A DNA stretch of 64,000 nucleotides from Bacteroidales bacterium (GTDB lineage: Bacteria; Bacteroidota; Bacteroidia; Bacteroidales; Lentimicrobiaceae): assembly GCA_016705005.1 (NCBI GenBank), contig JADIZB010000024.1, positions 11,211 to 75,210 on the forward strand, read 5' to 3'. A model generated the notes under the pieces. That model searched no databases. It was not told the DNA's origin and saw nothing but the letters and a program-made list of their open reading frames with translations. A program made the position numbers and the translations under genes. Each line of letters begins with the position of its first letter. Position 1 is the stretch's first letter. Shown in pieces: positions 45,341 through 54,327 of this stretch.

Positions 45341-45438
45341 CAGAACCATGCAGAAATCAAGGCTCACTCAAGGGTGACAAGAGAAGTCAGACTCTTTGTA
45401 TCGCCTTCTGATGACCGAAAGAAAGCCCTTTTCTCATT

Positions 45439-45651
45439 TCAGATTTGGGTGGCTTCATAACCTGCATTCTTAAATGCCGCTATGATGCTGTCAGCAGTAC
45501 CTGCTTTTTCAATTTCGGTATTCATTATCCTGTCGGGAGATGAGAGGTCCACTTCCCATTTCGTCAGCCCTTCGATGGCATTGAGCGAAGGCGATACAGC
45601 CGAAATGCATCCATTGCATTTCAGGTTGGTTTTGAACTTTATGATTTCCAT
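45439..45651 (-). CDS. HMA-type metal chaperone (CopZ-like)
   Basis: A 70-residue single HMA domain. The metal loop is KCNGC (usually MxCxxC), followed by a SAVSPSLNAIEGLTKWEVDL helix-strand and DSIIAAFKNAGYEATQI at the end. The two cysteines fit copper(I) binding. It is the last gene of the minus-strand metal operon, 60 bases after the CDF exporter, and may carry copper to the P-type ATPase. The missing Met in the loop makes the copper assignment less certain. Confidence 0.8.
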   Translation of the reverse strand: MEIIKFKTNLKCNGCISAVSPSLNAIEGLTKWEVDLSSPDRIMNTEIEKAGTADSIIAAFKNAGYEATQI

Positions 45652-45680
45652 AGTTTGAAATTATGAGCATGTTTAATACA

Positions 45681-45712
45681 GGGCTGGTACATAAGTGCCG
45701 GCCCCTTTTAAT
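45681..45712 (+). terminator. Weak hairpin with T run
   Basis: GGGCTGG pairs with CCGGCCC using one G-T pair, and TTTT follows on the plus strand. No plus-strand gene ends nearby, so it may act on read-through from sodB or be incidental. Confidence 0.3.
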
Positions 45713-46632
45713 TATTCAGGGTTTAATCCGCAGAATTCATCGTGGCTGTCGATTTCGATGGTAACATAAGCAAAGCCATACAAGGCAAGCTGTTTGCGCA
45801 CCCTGTCCTTGATTTCAGGATATTCGGCCGCAGTTACCCCGGATTTGGTTACCAGGTGGAGCGTATATACATGGATGCTTCCGTCGATGGTCCAGGTTCT
45901 CACGTCGTGAAAGCTCTCAACACCCGGAACTGACATCAGGCTTTTCTCCAGTTCCTGCCTGTTGGTGATTTCAGGAATGGCCTGCAGGAAAATCCGGAGC
46001 GTATTACGAAGATTTCTTGCTGCATTGTAAATGATGTACACTGCGATCATAACACCCAGCAACGGGTCAATCCATCCAATACCGGTCAGCTTTATCACTA
46101 TTGCCCCGGAGAGCACGGCAATCCATCCCAGTGTATCTTCCAGCAGGTGAAGTCTGACTACACGCTGATTCAGCGATTTTCCGCCTTTTAGTTTCAGCAC
46201 GGCAGCCCCGTTAAAAAGGATTCCAAGAACTGCCAGCCATATCATACCGGTTTCATTCACCTTGCCGGGATGCAGTATCATGGGCAACGCCCGGCTTAGC
46301 ACGAAAGCAGATGCAGCCAGCAGGAAGACAGAATTAATCATGGCTGCCAGCACCGGAAATCGCTTGTATCCATATGTATAGCGGCTGTCAGGTTTACGTC
46401 TGGCCAGACGTTCGGCATACCAGGCGAGACCGAGTGAGAATGTATCCCCAAGATCATGCACGGCATCTGAAATAATGGCAATGGAGTTGGTGAACACTCC
46501 GCCGGCAATTTCGATGACTGTAAAGGCCGCATTCAGGAAAAAGGCTATGGCCAGATTTTTCTGCTCATTGTTCTGAAGAACAGTCTGATCGCTGTAGTAA
46601 TGATGGTGATGCCAGTGGTGTTTTTCAGTCAT
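45712..46632 (-). CDS. CDF-family cation diffusion facilitator (zinc-type)
   Basis: A 306-residue inner-membrane exporter. A His-rich N-terminus (HHWHHHHYY) precedes six membrane helices. Helix 2 carries the transport site (SIAIISDAVHDLGDTFSLGL, with Asp and His ligands) and helix 5 the second site (LHLLEDTLGWIAVLSG). The cytoplasmic C-terminal domain (about residues 220-306) has VRTWTIDGSIHVYTLHLV. It resembles the CzcD/ZitB group. It begins 7 bases after copA, so copper and zinc-type export are tied in one operon. The exact metal is inferred. Confidence 0.9.
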   Translation of the reverse strand: MTEKHHWHHHHYYSDQTVLQNNEQKNLAIAFFLNAAFTVIEIAGGVFTNSIAIISDAVHDLGDTFSLGLAWYAERLARRKPDSRYTYGYKRFPVLAAMINSVFLLAASAFVLSRALPMILHPGKVNETGMIWLAVLGILFNGAAVLKLKGGKSLNQRVVRLHLLEDTLGWIAVLSGAIVIKLTGIGWIDPLLGVMIAVYIIYNAARNLRNTLRIFLQAIPEITNRQELEKSLMSVPGVESFHDVRTWTIDGSIHVYTLHLVTKSGVTAAEYPEIKDRVRKQLALYGFAYVTIEIDSHDEFCGLNPE

Positions 46633-46639
46633 GGTAATA

Positions 46640-48850
46640 TCAGCTTTTGCGTAACCTCAGACTGTTGGATACAACCGAAACGGAACTTAAAGCCATGGCA
46701 GCACTGGCAATCATCGGGTCCAGCATCTGGTGGGTCAGGAAGAAGAATACACCTGCAGCCAGCGGCAAAGTGAGTACGTTATAAAAGAAAGCCCAGAAAA
46801 GATTTTGCCGGATGATTTTATTGGTCTTCCGCGAAAGCGTGATGGCTTCGACAATCTGGTGGAGGCTCGACCCGGTTATGGTGATAGCTGCAACCGCCAT
46901 TGATGCATCAGAGCCACTGCCCATGGCTATACCCACATCGGCCCGGGCCAGAGCGATGGTATCATTGATCCCGTCGCCTGCCATGGCAACCTTTTTTCCT
47001 TCAGATTGAATCTGTCTGATGCTGTCAGCTTTTCCTTCCGGACTTAGTCCCGATTTATATTGCTCAATGCCGGTAAGCAGGGCGGTTTTTTTAGCTACAG
47101 CTTCATGATCGCCGGTCATCATAACAACTTCAATACCGATCGACCGAAGAGCGGTAACCGCAGGTGCTGAACTTTCACGCACCTGATCACTGATGGCGGC
47201 AACAACCAGTAATCTTTCACGCGAAGCAAAAACGTTGAGCGAGTAAGACTCTGATTCCAACTCACGGATCAGGGCTTTTTCATTTTCCTTCAGAGGAATC
47301 CCTTCTGATTCAATCAGGCCGGGATTACCGGAAAAATACTGTTGTTCATTATGCCAGCCGGTAATTCCTTTTCCGGGAATATCCCTGAAATCAACAAAAT
47401 TAACCGGATCAGCACCCTGATTCCGGAACTTTGAGGTGATGGCTGCTGAAAGTGGATGCTGCGAAAGTCTTGATAATCCTGCAAACAAAGGATGGGTTTC
47501 ATCCGGATTGCCGAAGTCGGCTATTTTTTCAACAACAGGATTGCCGGTGGTGAGTGTTCCGGTTTTGTCAATGACCAATACATCAGTTTTTCCTGCCAGT
47601 TCTATTCCAGAAGCATCCCTGAAAAGAATACCCCTGGTAGCTCCCCGGCCTATTGCGACAATCAGTGCTGTTGGTGTGGCCAGACCAAGTGCACAGGGGC
47701 AGGCTATGATCAGAACACTGATTGAGGTAACAATGGCATACGTAATGGAAGGTTCAGGGCCTGCAAAAAACCAGGCGGCAAAGGTAACTAACGCTATTAT
47801 TATCACCACCGGAACAAATATTGCCGAAATGCGGTCTACCAGTTTCTGAACCGGTGGCTTTGACGACTGCGCCTCTTCAACCATGCCAATAATCCGGGCC
47901 AACACCGTTTCATTTCCCGTTTTAAGGGTACTGAGTGTAAATGAACCCTGCTGGTTCAACGTTCCGGCGAGAACTTTATCCCCGGCTTTTTTGAATACAG
48001 GTAGCGGTTCACCGCTCATCATACTCTCCTCAATCCAGGAACTGCCCTCTGTGATAACTCCGTCAACCGGAATGGTATTCCCTGGCCTGATCAGCAACAA
48101 GTCGCCGGAAACAATTTCTTTCAATGAAACAGTTACTTCCCTTCCGTCTTTCAGCAAAGTGGCAGTTTCAGGCTGAAGCGACATCAGGTTTCTGATGGCA
48201 GCCGATGCCCTGTTGCGGCTACGGTCTTCGAGGTATCTTCCAAGCAAAATCAGCGTGATGATGACCACAGCAGATTCGTAATACAAATGCGATGAAAGGC
48301 CGTTCGCAGAGAACCATTCAGGAAATATTGTATTAACGACACTAATGATGAACGCTGCACCGGTTCCCAAGGCCACCAGGGTATCCATACTGGTCTGCCT
48401 TTTCAGTGCAAGGCTCCAGGCGGTTGTGTAAAATGAGCGACCGGAATAGAAAATAACGGGTAAACTCAGCATCAGAAATAACCACTGTAACCAGACTGCA
48501 GGGTGATGGACCGTCATGGATAATATAAAGACCGGCATCGAAAAAAGGAGAGATACCAGCAACTTACGCTTTAGCTCTGCCAACCGGGTCTTTTCCAGTT
48601 TTTCAAAGACAATCAGTTTGTCTGCCGTATCTGCTATAAGGTCGTAACCTATGCTTTTCAGGCTTGACTGCAAGACTTCAAGGCTGACTATCCCGGGCTG
48701 ATATGTCAGTCTTACCGACTTTGCAGCATAATTTACAGAAGCTGATAAAACGCCCTTCCGGGCTTTTAACATGCTTTCTGCACTTACTGCACAGGCGGCG
48801 CAACTCATGCCGCTTACCGGCAATGTCAGGTCTACTGTTAAGGATTTCAT
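46640..48850 (-). CDS. copA: Copper-exporting P-type ATPase
   Basis: A 736-residue P1B ATPase. One N-terminal HMA domain has GMSCAACAVSA. Eight membrane helices are expected. The actuator motif is SGEP (MMSGEPLPV), the membrane metal site is the CPC of IIACPCALGLATPTAL, the phosphorylation loop is DKTGTLTTGNPVV, and the hinge is GDGINDTIALARADVGIAMG. CPC with an N-terminal CxxC is the copper(I) pattern. It is the first gene of the minus-strand operon with a CDF exporter and a CopZ-like chaperone. One HMA domain, not two, is common in bacterial CopA. Confidence 0.95.
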   Translation of the reverse strand: MKSLTVDLTLPVSGMSCAACAVSAESMLKARKGVLSASVNYAAKSVRLTYQPGIVSLEVLQSSLKSIGYDLIADTADKLIVFEKLEKTRLAELKRKLLVSLLFSMPVFILSMTVHHPAVWLQWLFLMLSLPVIFYSGRSFYTTAWSLALKRQTSMDTLVALGTGAAFIISVVNTIFPEWFSANGLSSHLYYESAVVIITLILLGRYLEDRSRNRASAAIRNLMSLQPETATLLKDGREVTVSLKEIVSGDLLLIRPGNTIPVDGVITEGSSWIEESMMSGEPLPVFKKAGDKVLAGTLNQQGSFTLSTLKTGNETVLARIIGMVEEAQSSKPPVQKLVDRISAIFVPVVIIIALVTFAAWFFAGPEPSITYAIVTSISVLIIACPCALGLATPTALIVAIGRGATRGILFRDASGIELAGKTDVLVIDKTGTLTTGNPVVEKIADFGNPDETHPLFAGLSRLSQHPLSAAITSKFRNQGADPVNFVDFRDIPGKGITGWHNEQQYFSGNPGLIESEGIPLKENEKALIRELESESYSLNVFASRERLLVVAAISDQVRESSAPAVTALRSIGIEVVMMTGDHEAVAKKTALLTGIEQYKSGLSPEGKADSIRQIQSEGKKVAMAGDGINDTIALARADVGIAMGSGSDASMAVAAITITGSSLHQIVEAITLSRKTNKIIRQNLFWAFFYNVLTLPLAAGVFFFLTHQMLDPMIASAAMALSSVSVVSNSLRLRKS

Positions 48851-48954
48851 GGTGACGATAGATTCTGCTAATTTAGAACATTTCTAAATTCAGTGTCTGA
48901 TTTTCGATAATATCAGGAGATGTTAAAAAAAAATTTTAAAAACAACCTGATTTA

Positions 48955-48987
48955 TTTGCAAAACGACCTATAATAAATGTATTTTTG
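48955..48987 (+). promoter_or_regulatory. Canonical promoter of the Omp28-like T9SS gene
   Basis: TTTG (48955-48958), a 21-base spacer and TATTTTTG (48980-48987) match the Bacteroidetes consensus. Transcription should begin near 48994, leaving a leader of nearly 200 bases. I see no known riboswitch in it, and the rest of the spacer 48851-49189 holds nothing else clear. Confidence 0.75.
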
Positions 48988-49189
48988 GACTGCCAAATTA
49001 ATTTCCGTTATGGCATATACTCTTTAACAGTTTGATTCTGATTAAGATAATTTGTTTCTTGGTCAGGATGAGTCTGATTTTATGATAGGTTTTTTTGAAA
49101 ATCAGGTTTCAAAGGTATAAATCTATATATTTAGAAGCCTGAAATTGTTCAACAGATGAATGCATTAACTAACTAATCAACAACACATT

Positions 49190-51310
49190 ATGAGAAAACT
49201 GCTACTCTTTTCCCTTGGATTATTTTTTAGTTTGGGTGTTTCGGCTCAGGTTCTGCTGCAACAGGATTTCAGTGCCGGTACAATGCCACCGACAGGTTGG
49301 ATGGTGATGGGAAACCTGCAAAACTGGGTTATCTCCCAAACCAGCAATGCCAGTGGTACCATTCCTGAAATGCAGGTTAAAAATACACCTTCTTTCAACA
49401 GTTCGATGAGAATCATTTCTTCTCAGGTTAACACCACAGGGCTTACCCAGGTAATCATCAGGTTTAAGCATATGTTTGATCATGCCGATGGCAACAGCAG
49501 CCCATTCACCATTGGTCTCGATACCAGGTCGAACAATGGCAGCTGGAACAATGTATGGACCAATGCAGCCACCACCGATATTGGTGCTGAAACGGTTACA
49601 GTTCTGGTAAATAATGCCAATGTTGGAGCAGCAAGTTTTCAGTTCAGCCTCACGGTTAACGGAAATAGCCAGAATTTCAAAAACTGGTATATTGACGACA
49701 TTGAAGTACTGAATCCGCTGACACTTGATGGCGCTATGGCATCTATTGACATTCCTCCCTTGTTTGTTGGAAAACAGTCGGTAAAAGGTGAATTTTCCAA
49801 TCTTGGCCAGACTGCAATTACTTCAGCCGATATCAGTTATCAGGCAACCGAAGGTGGTGAAGTATTCACAACTTCCTACAGTGGATTGAATGTTGCAACA
49901 GGTGGAAGTCAGGCTTTCGAATGTACCGATTCACTTGATGTTACTCCCGGGCTCTATGATCTGAAAGTATGGATATCAAACATCAATGGAGCCCCGGCTG
50001 ATGACAACACAGCCAACGATACACTGGTAAAATCTATCTCTGTTCCCACACAACTGATATATTACCGTCCGTTCTTCGAAGAGTTCACAAGCTCTACCTG
50101 TGGCCCCTGTGCCAGTTTTAACAGTTCGGTACTCAACCCGTTTATTGCTCAGCACGAAGATGACATCACCCTGATTAAATATCAGATGAACTGGCCCGGA
50201 TCAGGTGACCCATACTATACCCAGGAAGGTGGTGTTCGCCGGACTTATTACGGTGTGAATGCAGTGCCTGATATGTATATCGACGGAAAAAAGGTTGCTA
50301 CCAGCAGTGCAGGTGTCAATGGTGGGTTTAATGCAACATACGGAACTATGACTTATGTTGAAATTGCCTCGACTCATGAAATTCAGGGCAATAATGTAAT
50401 CATTGATGCAAACATTGTTCCCTATGCCAATTATCCTGATGTAAAGGTTCATATCGCTATCATAGAAAAGGTAACGACACAGAATGTTGCGTCCAATGGA
50501 GAAACAGAATTTCACCATGTAATGATGAAAATGGTTCCTGATGCCAGCGGAACAACTGCAAATCTCGTTTCGGGACAGGCCCTTAACCTGAAATTCAATA
50601 TGGACATGTCAGCCACCAATGTTGAGGAAATGGATGACCTCATGGTTGCAATCTTCATTCAGGACAATGCTACAAAGGGAACCTATCAATCAGGGTATTC
50701 AACTGAAGTAGGTGCTTCCGTCACAGCCAGCATCGAAGAGGGAGCTACCAATGTTCCTGTTGATGAGCAGATCGTGCTTGATTTCAGCCAGCCTGTCAGG
50801 ATGATTGGTGGCACAGCCATTACCAATAGCAATGTAGCTGAACTGATTTTATACAAGGAGGGTTCCATTACCGGTGCAGATGCAGGTTTTACTGCAACCA
50901 TCAATGCTGCCAAAACCCAGATTGTTGTTACTCCGAGCCCCAACCTTAAATACGATCAGCGTTATTTCTTCAAGATGATGCCGGTCGAAAATTATGCCGG
51001 TGTACAGACTCTTCCTGTAACCAGGAATTTTACAACAGCGCTGAATGTTGGTGTTCCTCAGGTACCATCAACAGAGGTCAGGATCTATCCTAACCCTGCC
51101 AACAATATGATATACATCAGCAATATTGCAGGAATCAACAAAGTTGATATCTACAGTGTTGTCGGAACCCTGGTTAAATCGGTGGAAAATTTCCCCAACA
51201 GCCGTGGTCAGGCCGGAATCAGCGTAAGTGAACTTCCTGCTGGTTTATATATTCTCCGTATGAGCGGATCATTAAAAGATACTACATCCCGTTTTGTGAT
51301 TTCAAGATAG
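49190..51310 (+). CDS. T9SS-secreted protein with Omp28/thioredoxin-like domain
   Basis: A 706-residue exported protein. The signal peptide ends LGVSAQ. Residues about 25-170 look like a lectin or cleaved-adhesin-type domain (DFSAGTMPPTGWMVMGNLQNW; YIDDIEVLNP). After a CARDB-like segment (about 180-280), residues about 290-490 match Omp28-like thioredoxin-fold proteins, with EEFTSSTCGPCASFN carrying the CxxC. A Big_5-type Ig domain (about 510-620: GATNVPVDEQIVLDFSQPV) comes next. The last roughly 75 residues are a T9SS sorting domain (YPNPANNMIYISN...LPAGLYILRM...RFVISR). The CxxC suggests a redox or disulfide role at the surface. This is inferred. Confidence 0.82.
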   Translation: MRKLLLFSLGLFFSLGVSAQVLLQQDFSAGTMPPTGWMVMGNLQNWVISQTSNASGTIPEMQVKNTPSFNSSMRIISSQVNTTGLTQVIIRFKHMFDHADGNSSPFTIGLDTRSNNGSWNNVWTNAATTDIGAETVTVLVNNANVGAASFQFSLTVNGNSQNFKNWYIDDIEVLNPLTLDGAMASIDIPPLFVGKQSVKGEFSNLGQTAITSADISYQATEGGEVFTTSYSGLNVATGGSQAFECTDSLDVTPGLYDLKVWISNINGAPADDNTANDTLVKSISVPTQLIYYRPFFEEFTSSTCGPCASFNSSVLNPFIAQHEDDITLIKYQMNWPGSGDPYYTQEGGVRRTYYGVNAVPDMYIDGKKVATSSAGVNGGFNATYGTMTYVEIASTHEIQGNNVIIDANIVPYANYPDVKVHIAIIEKVTTQNVASNGETEFHHVMMKMVPDASGTTANLVSGQALNLKFNMDMSATNVEEMDDLMVAIFIQDNATKGTYQSGYSTEVGASVTASIEEGATNVPVDEQIVLDFSQPVRMIGGTAITNSNVAELILYKEGSITGADAGFTATINAAKTQIVVTPSPNLKYDQRYFFKMMPVENYAGVQTLPVTRNFTTALNVGVPQVPSTEVRIYPNPANNMIYISNIAGINKVDIYSVVGTLVKSVENFPNSRGQAGISVSELPAGLYILRMSGSLKDTTSRFVISR

Positions 51311-51330
51311 GGACAGGCTTCTTTGTGCAA

Positions 51331-51361
51331 AAGCCCGGCTTCATTATAGCCGGGCTTTTTG
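51331..51361 (+). terminator. Rho-independent terminator
   Basis: An AGCCCGGC-type stem of nine or ten base pairs with a TTTTT run, 20 bases after the Omp28-like gene. The rest of the spacer to 51619 shows no gene. Confidence 0.88.
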
Positions 51362-51619
51362 TTTTCTGATGGATTAACTTATGCAGGACAAATAAATCCA
51401 GTTCATTATAGGAGAATTTACAGGTGATTGATTGCTTATTTCGGATGGTGGTATGTAATGTTGCAAATTGCATGGCTAGCCTCCTTTCCCCCGTTTCAAA
51501 CCCTGCCGGCCGGAACTGAACCTGCAAACTGTAATGTAACAGTAATGTGGTTTCACCGCATTTTAACAACCGGGCGTTCTATTCTGTGTTTTTCAAAATT
51601 TGTAATTAGAAGAGAAAAA

Positions 51620-52459
51620 TCAAAATCTAAAAGCTAATCCTAAATCAATTTTCCCCTTATTTAAGTAATCCGATTTTACTATTCCTTTTTCATAAGTCAT
51701 ATACATATAAAAGTTTTCCCGGACATAAATGCCAAATCCTGATAGTAATCTATTAGCCGGTTTACCAATAGAATTTAAATGAATATAATCAGTATAGTTT
51801 TCGACAATTAATTCAAGTTTTTTGGTCAGGAAAAATTTAAGTTCAATAGAATAGGTAATTGAAACAGTGTTTCTAGTTATAAATGCACCGCCAATATTGG
51901 ATGTAAAATTAATAGATTGAAATAATTCCTTAAATAATAATATCTTCAGCTCTGGATATATGTTGAATTGTTCTTTATTCGAAAAAGCTAATTGCCCCCA
52001 TAGTCCAACAATATTTTTATCATTATCTGACCTGTACAAAACACACTTTGTTCCTAATGAATACCTGGAATATGGGTTTTCTCCACCATACTCTTCTATC
52101 TCATCTCCTGAGTATAGAATTAATTCACTAACAATCAGGTTAAACTCTGAGTTTTTGGTGAATGCGTATTTTATCTTACAGCCTGAATAGATATTAAATG
52201 TCGATGATGTACTTTTATTGAAATCTTTACCTTTATAAAACTCATCTCTGAGAGCAACAGAAGTCTCTAATTGTAAATGTTTATTATTGGTAATCTTAGG
52301 ATTCAGCGTATGGTAAAATCTATCACTTGCTAATTTGTCATTTGTATTGAATGGTATTTTATTAAAATTATAAGGCTTACCTGGTTTACATCCACCCTGA
52401 CCCGTGACCATCAATGGATACACAAATAATAACACTATTAAGAGTATATAAATTTTCAC
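51620..52459 (-). CDS. AT-rich outer-membrane beta-barrel-like protein
   Basis: A 279-residue exported protein starting at a GTG (52459). The signal peptide (about residues 1-20, IVLLFVYPLMVTGQ) is followed by strands with alternating aromatic residues (LQLETSVALRDEFY; FNLIVSELILYSGD; VSITYSIELKFFLTK; MYMTYEKGIVK) and ends in a terminal Phe (LGLAFRF), the usual barrel signal. Codons are clearly richer in A and T (many Asn, Lys, Ile, Tyr) than in neighbouring genes, as is the upstream spacer to about 52560. This fits recent acquisition. The family and function are unknown. Confidence 0.6.
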   Translation of the reverse strand: MKIYILLIVLLFVYPLMVTGQGGCKPGKPYNFNKIPFNTNDKLASDRFYHTLNPKITNNKHLQLETSVALRDEFYKGKDFNKSTSSTFNIYSGCKIKYAFTKNSEFNLIVSELILYSGDEIEEYGGENPYSRYSLGTKCVLYRSDNDKNIVGLWGQLAFSNKEQFNIYPELKILLFKELFQSINFTSNIGGAFITRNTVSITYSIELKFFLTKKLELIVENYTDYIHLNSIGKPANRLLSGFGIYVRENFYMYMTYEKGIVKSDYLNKGKIDLGLAFRF

Positions 52460-52621
52460 ATATCTTTAAACAATTCTCTGATTCTTTTATTGTCATATTT
52501 GGAAATAATAATATTGTTGTCCATTAGTTATTTCAACTCATGTTTTTTGTCAGCCTTGCTGCTAACTATTGCATAGCTGATATTCATCCGGTATTCTGGT
52601 AAAAAAAGCCTTTGATACGGG

Positions 52622-52900
52622 TTATTCGTCTCCGATCACAACAGTCCACGGACGAACTTCCCATTCACGGATCAGACCATTCTGAACATAAGGATCATTG
52701 GCCGCGAATTGCTCCGCAACTTCAGGCCCATTTCCTTTAAAGATCAACACTGCGCTGTCGGTGGGTTCGGCCATTGCCCCTGCCATTATGAGTTCGCCTC
52801 TTATGTGCGCTTCCCTGGCCAGTTTCAGATGCTCTTCGCGGAAATGTATCCGCTTTTCAAGATAATTGTCGATTGTTTTATAAAAGAGAATGTAATACAT
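52622..52900 (-). CDS. YciI-family protein
   Basis: About 92 residues from the ATG at 52900. The longer frame starts at 52921. The YCII fold shows in MYYILFYKT, the HLKLAREAHIRGELIMAGA segment, a DSAVLIFKGNG strand and FAANDPYVQNGLIREWEVRPW, with a conserved His (HFREEH) and Asp (NDPY). YCII domains are small ferredoxin-like folds, some acting as isomerases or dehalogenases. The specific role is unknown. The gene is not clearly part of an operon. Confidence 0.85.
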   Translation of the reverse strand: MYYILFYKTIDNYLEKRIHFREEHLKLAREAHIRGELIMAGAMAEPTDSAVLIFKGNGPEVAEQFAANDPYVQNGLIREWEVRPWTVVIGDE

Positions 52901-52989
52901 AAGCAAGATTTCAGTCACCAACCTGAAACCCTGAAGTCATGTTCAGGCTGGTGAACAGGGTTGATGATGCATTTTCAGAAGACAGGTAA

Positions 52990-54180
52990 TTATTTGATAA
53001 CTATAAGTTTTGACACAATACCTGTTTTTCCATTGACGATCATCCGGGCGAAATAAATCCCCCCGGGAATGGTTGTCGTATTCCAGATGATTGATGATTT
53101 CCCTTCCGAAAGAGATTCAGTAAAAACTGATTGTCCGCTTAAATTGCTGATGTTAAGTTCAGCTGAGCCCTTGAACGGGGGGATGGAAATGGTGGTTGAT
53201 TCCTGGAGTGGATTCGGATAACAGGCAATGGCTGCTTTATTGTCAATGGGGCTGTCGAAGCCCAATCCTGCGGGAAGCAGCAATTTAATGCCTACAGGTC
53301 TGTGATCTGATACATTGTTTTCATACACTGACCAACCTCCCGAAACTCCTTGCTCAGCTTTAATGGTCTGGATAACAGAACCCTGGTTCTCAAATGCAGG
53401 GAAAAGCTCACCGGTAATGGCAATATGGTCAATGTGAGAGGGCCAGTTGGGGTATGACCAGTTTCCGGGGCTTCCGTTGGCAATATCCATGTCGACAAAC
53501 AGGTAGTTTTCAGGATCGTTGAGGATGATCTGGAATACGTTGTCAGAAACTTCATCGGTAAGTTCATCGTTCATGTCTCCAACAATAAATACCCTGTTAT
53601 CAGGGAAGAACTCATCAATATACTGCCTCAGAAGAATGTTTGCCCTATAGCGTCGTGTTTCCTCATCCTCAGGATCACCGGTGTCCATTACCCCGTCACC
53701 ACAACATTTCAGGTGATTATTGATCGAAATGAAATTCAGGTTCTTATATTGAAAATCCAATACCAGGGGAGGTCTCGGAAAAGGGGCCCAGTATGATGAA
53801 GCGGTGTAGATTTCATAGATTCGGTTGACCTCAATCGTTGATGTCTTGTAAATGTAGGCAAGGTCTGTATAACTGCCCGGAACTGCGTATCCGTCGTAAC
53901 CATCAAGGTTCATAACCATCTGGTTGAACAAGGAAATGTCGCCGATTTCCTGCAATGCTATTACATCAACGTCGAGAGATTGTATGATATCCGAAACATA
54001 ATTGATGGTGACCTGCCCTTCTTTGGGGAATTGTTCAAGGTTCCATGTTATCACTTCCAGAGTTGAATCAGAACCAAAACCCAGCACCTTTGGATTCTGA
54101 GGTTTCGCTGTGACAGTGACGATCGAGAAGATCAGTAAAATGGCTAATTCTTTTGGATTGAGCATAGATGACAGTTGCAA
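52990..54180 (-). CDS. T9SS-secreted endonuclease/exonuclease/phosphatase-fold protein
   Basis: A 396-residue exported protein. Two start codons are possible (54180 or 54165), each before a hydrophobic segment (ELAILLIFSIVTVTAK). Residues about 40-300 keep the EEP catalytic core in order: VITWNLEQFP, IALQEIGD, YKNLNFISINNHLKC, FIVGDMNDELT, HIDHIAITGE and NVSDHRPVGIK. The Asn/Glu/His/Asp pattern supports a metal-dependent phosphodiesterase such as an extracellular nuclease. The last roughly 80 residues are a T9SS sorting domain (CYPNPLQESTTISI...GQSVFTES...GGIYFARMIV...KLIVIK). Secretion outside the cell could serve nucleic acid scavenging. This is inferred. Confidence 0.85.
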   Translation of the reverse strand: MQLSSMLNPKELAILLIFSIVTVTAKPQNPKVLGFGSDSTLEVITWNLEQFPKEGQVTINYVSDIIQSLDVDVIALQEIGDISLFNQMVMNLDGYDGYAVPGSYTDLAYIYKTSTIEVNRIYEIYTASSYWAPFPRPPLVLDFQYKNLNFISINNHLKCCGDGVMDTGDPEDEETRRYRANILLRQYIDEFFPDNRVFIVGDMNDELTDEVSDNVFQIILNDPENYLFVDMDIANGSPGNWSYPNWPSHIDHIAITGELFPAFENQGSVIQTIKAEQGVSGGWSVYENNVSDHRPVGIKLLLPAGLGFDSPIDNKAAIACYPNPLQESTTISIPPFKGSAELNISNLSGQSVFTESLSEGKSSIIWNTTTIPGGIYFARMIVNGKTGIVSKLIVIK

Positions 54181-54327
54181 GACGTAAGATGCCGGAATAG
54201 TAAGTGATCTGAAAATCCGGACTGCAAATGTATGTTTTTTTCGGAATCAGCAGCCATTCCTTACAACCTGTGAAGAAAGTGCAGGTTGTGCCAATCACAG
54301 TAACGGTTTTACAGATTTTTTTAAATA

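Noticed and set aside
48994..49189. Riboswitch in the long leader of the Omp28-like gene
   Set aside because: The leader is AT-rich and I cannot find conserved riboswitch cores or stable paired stems.
52389..52524. Short minus-strand frame (about 45 codons from ATG at 52524) upstream of the AT-rich barrel gene
   Set aside because: It overlaps the signal peptide coding region in another frame, has no family likeness and lies in AT-rich DNA where chance frames are common.
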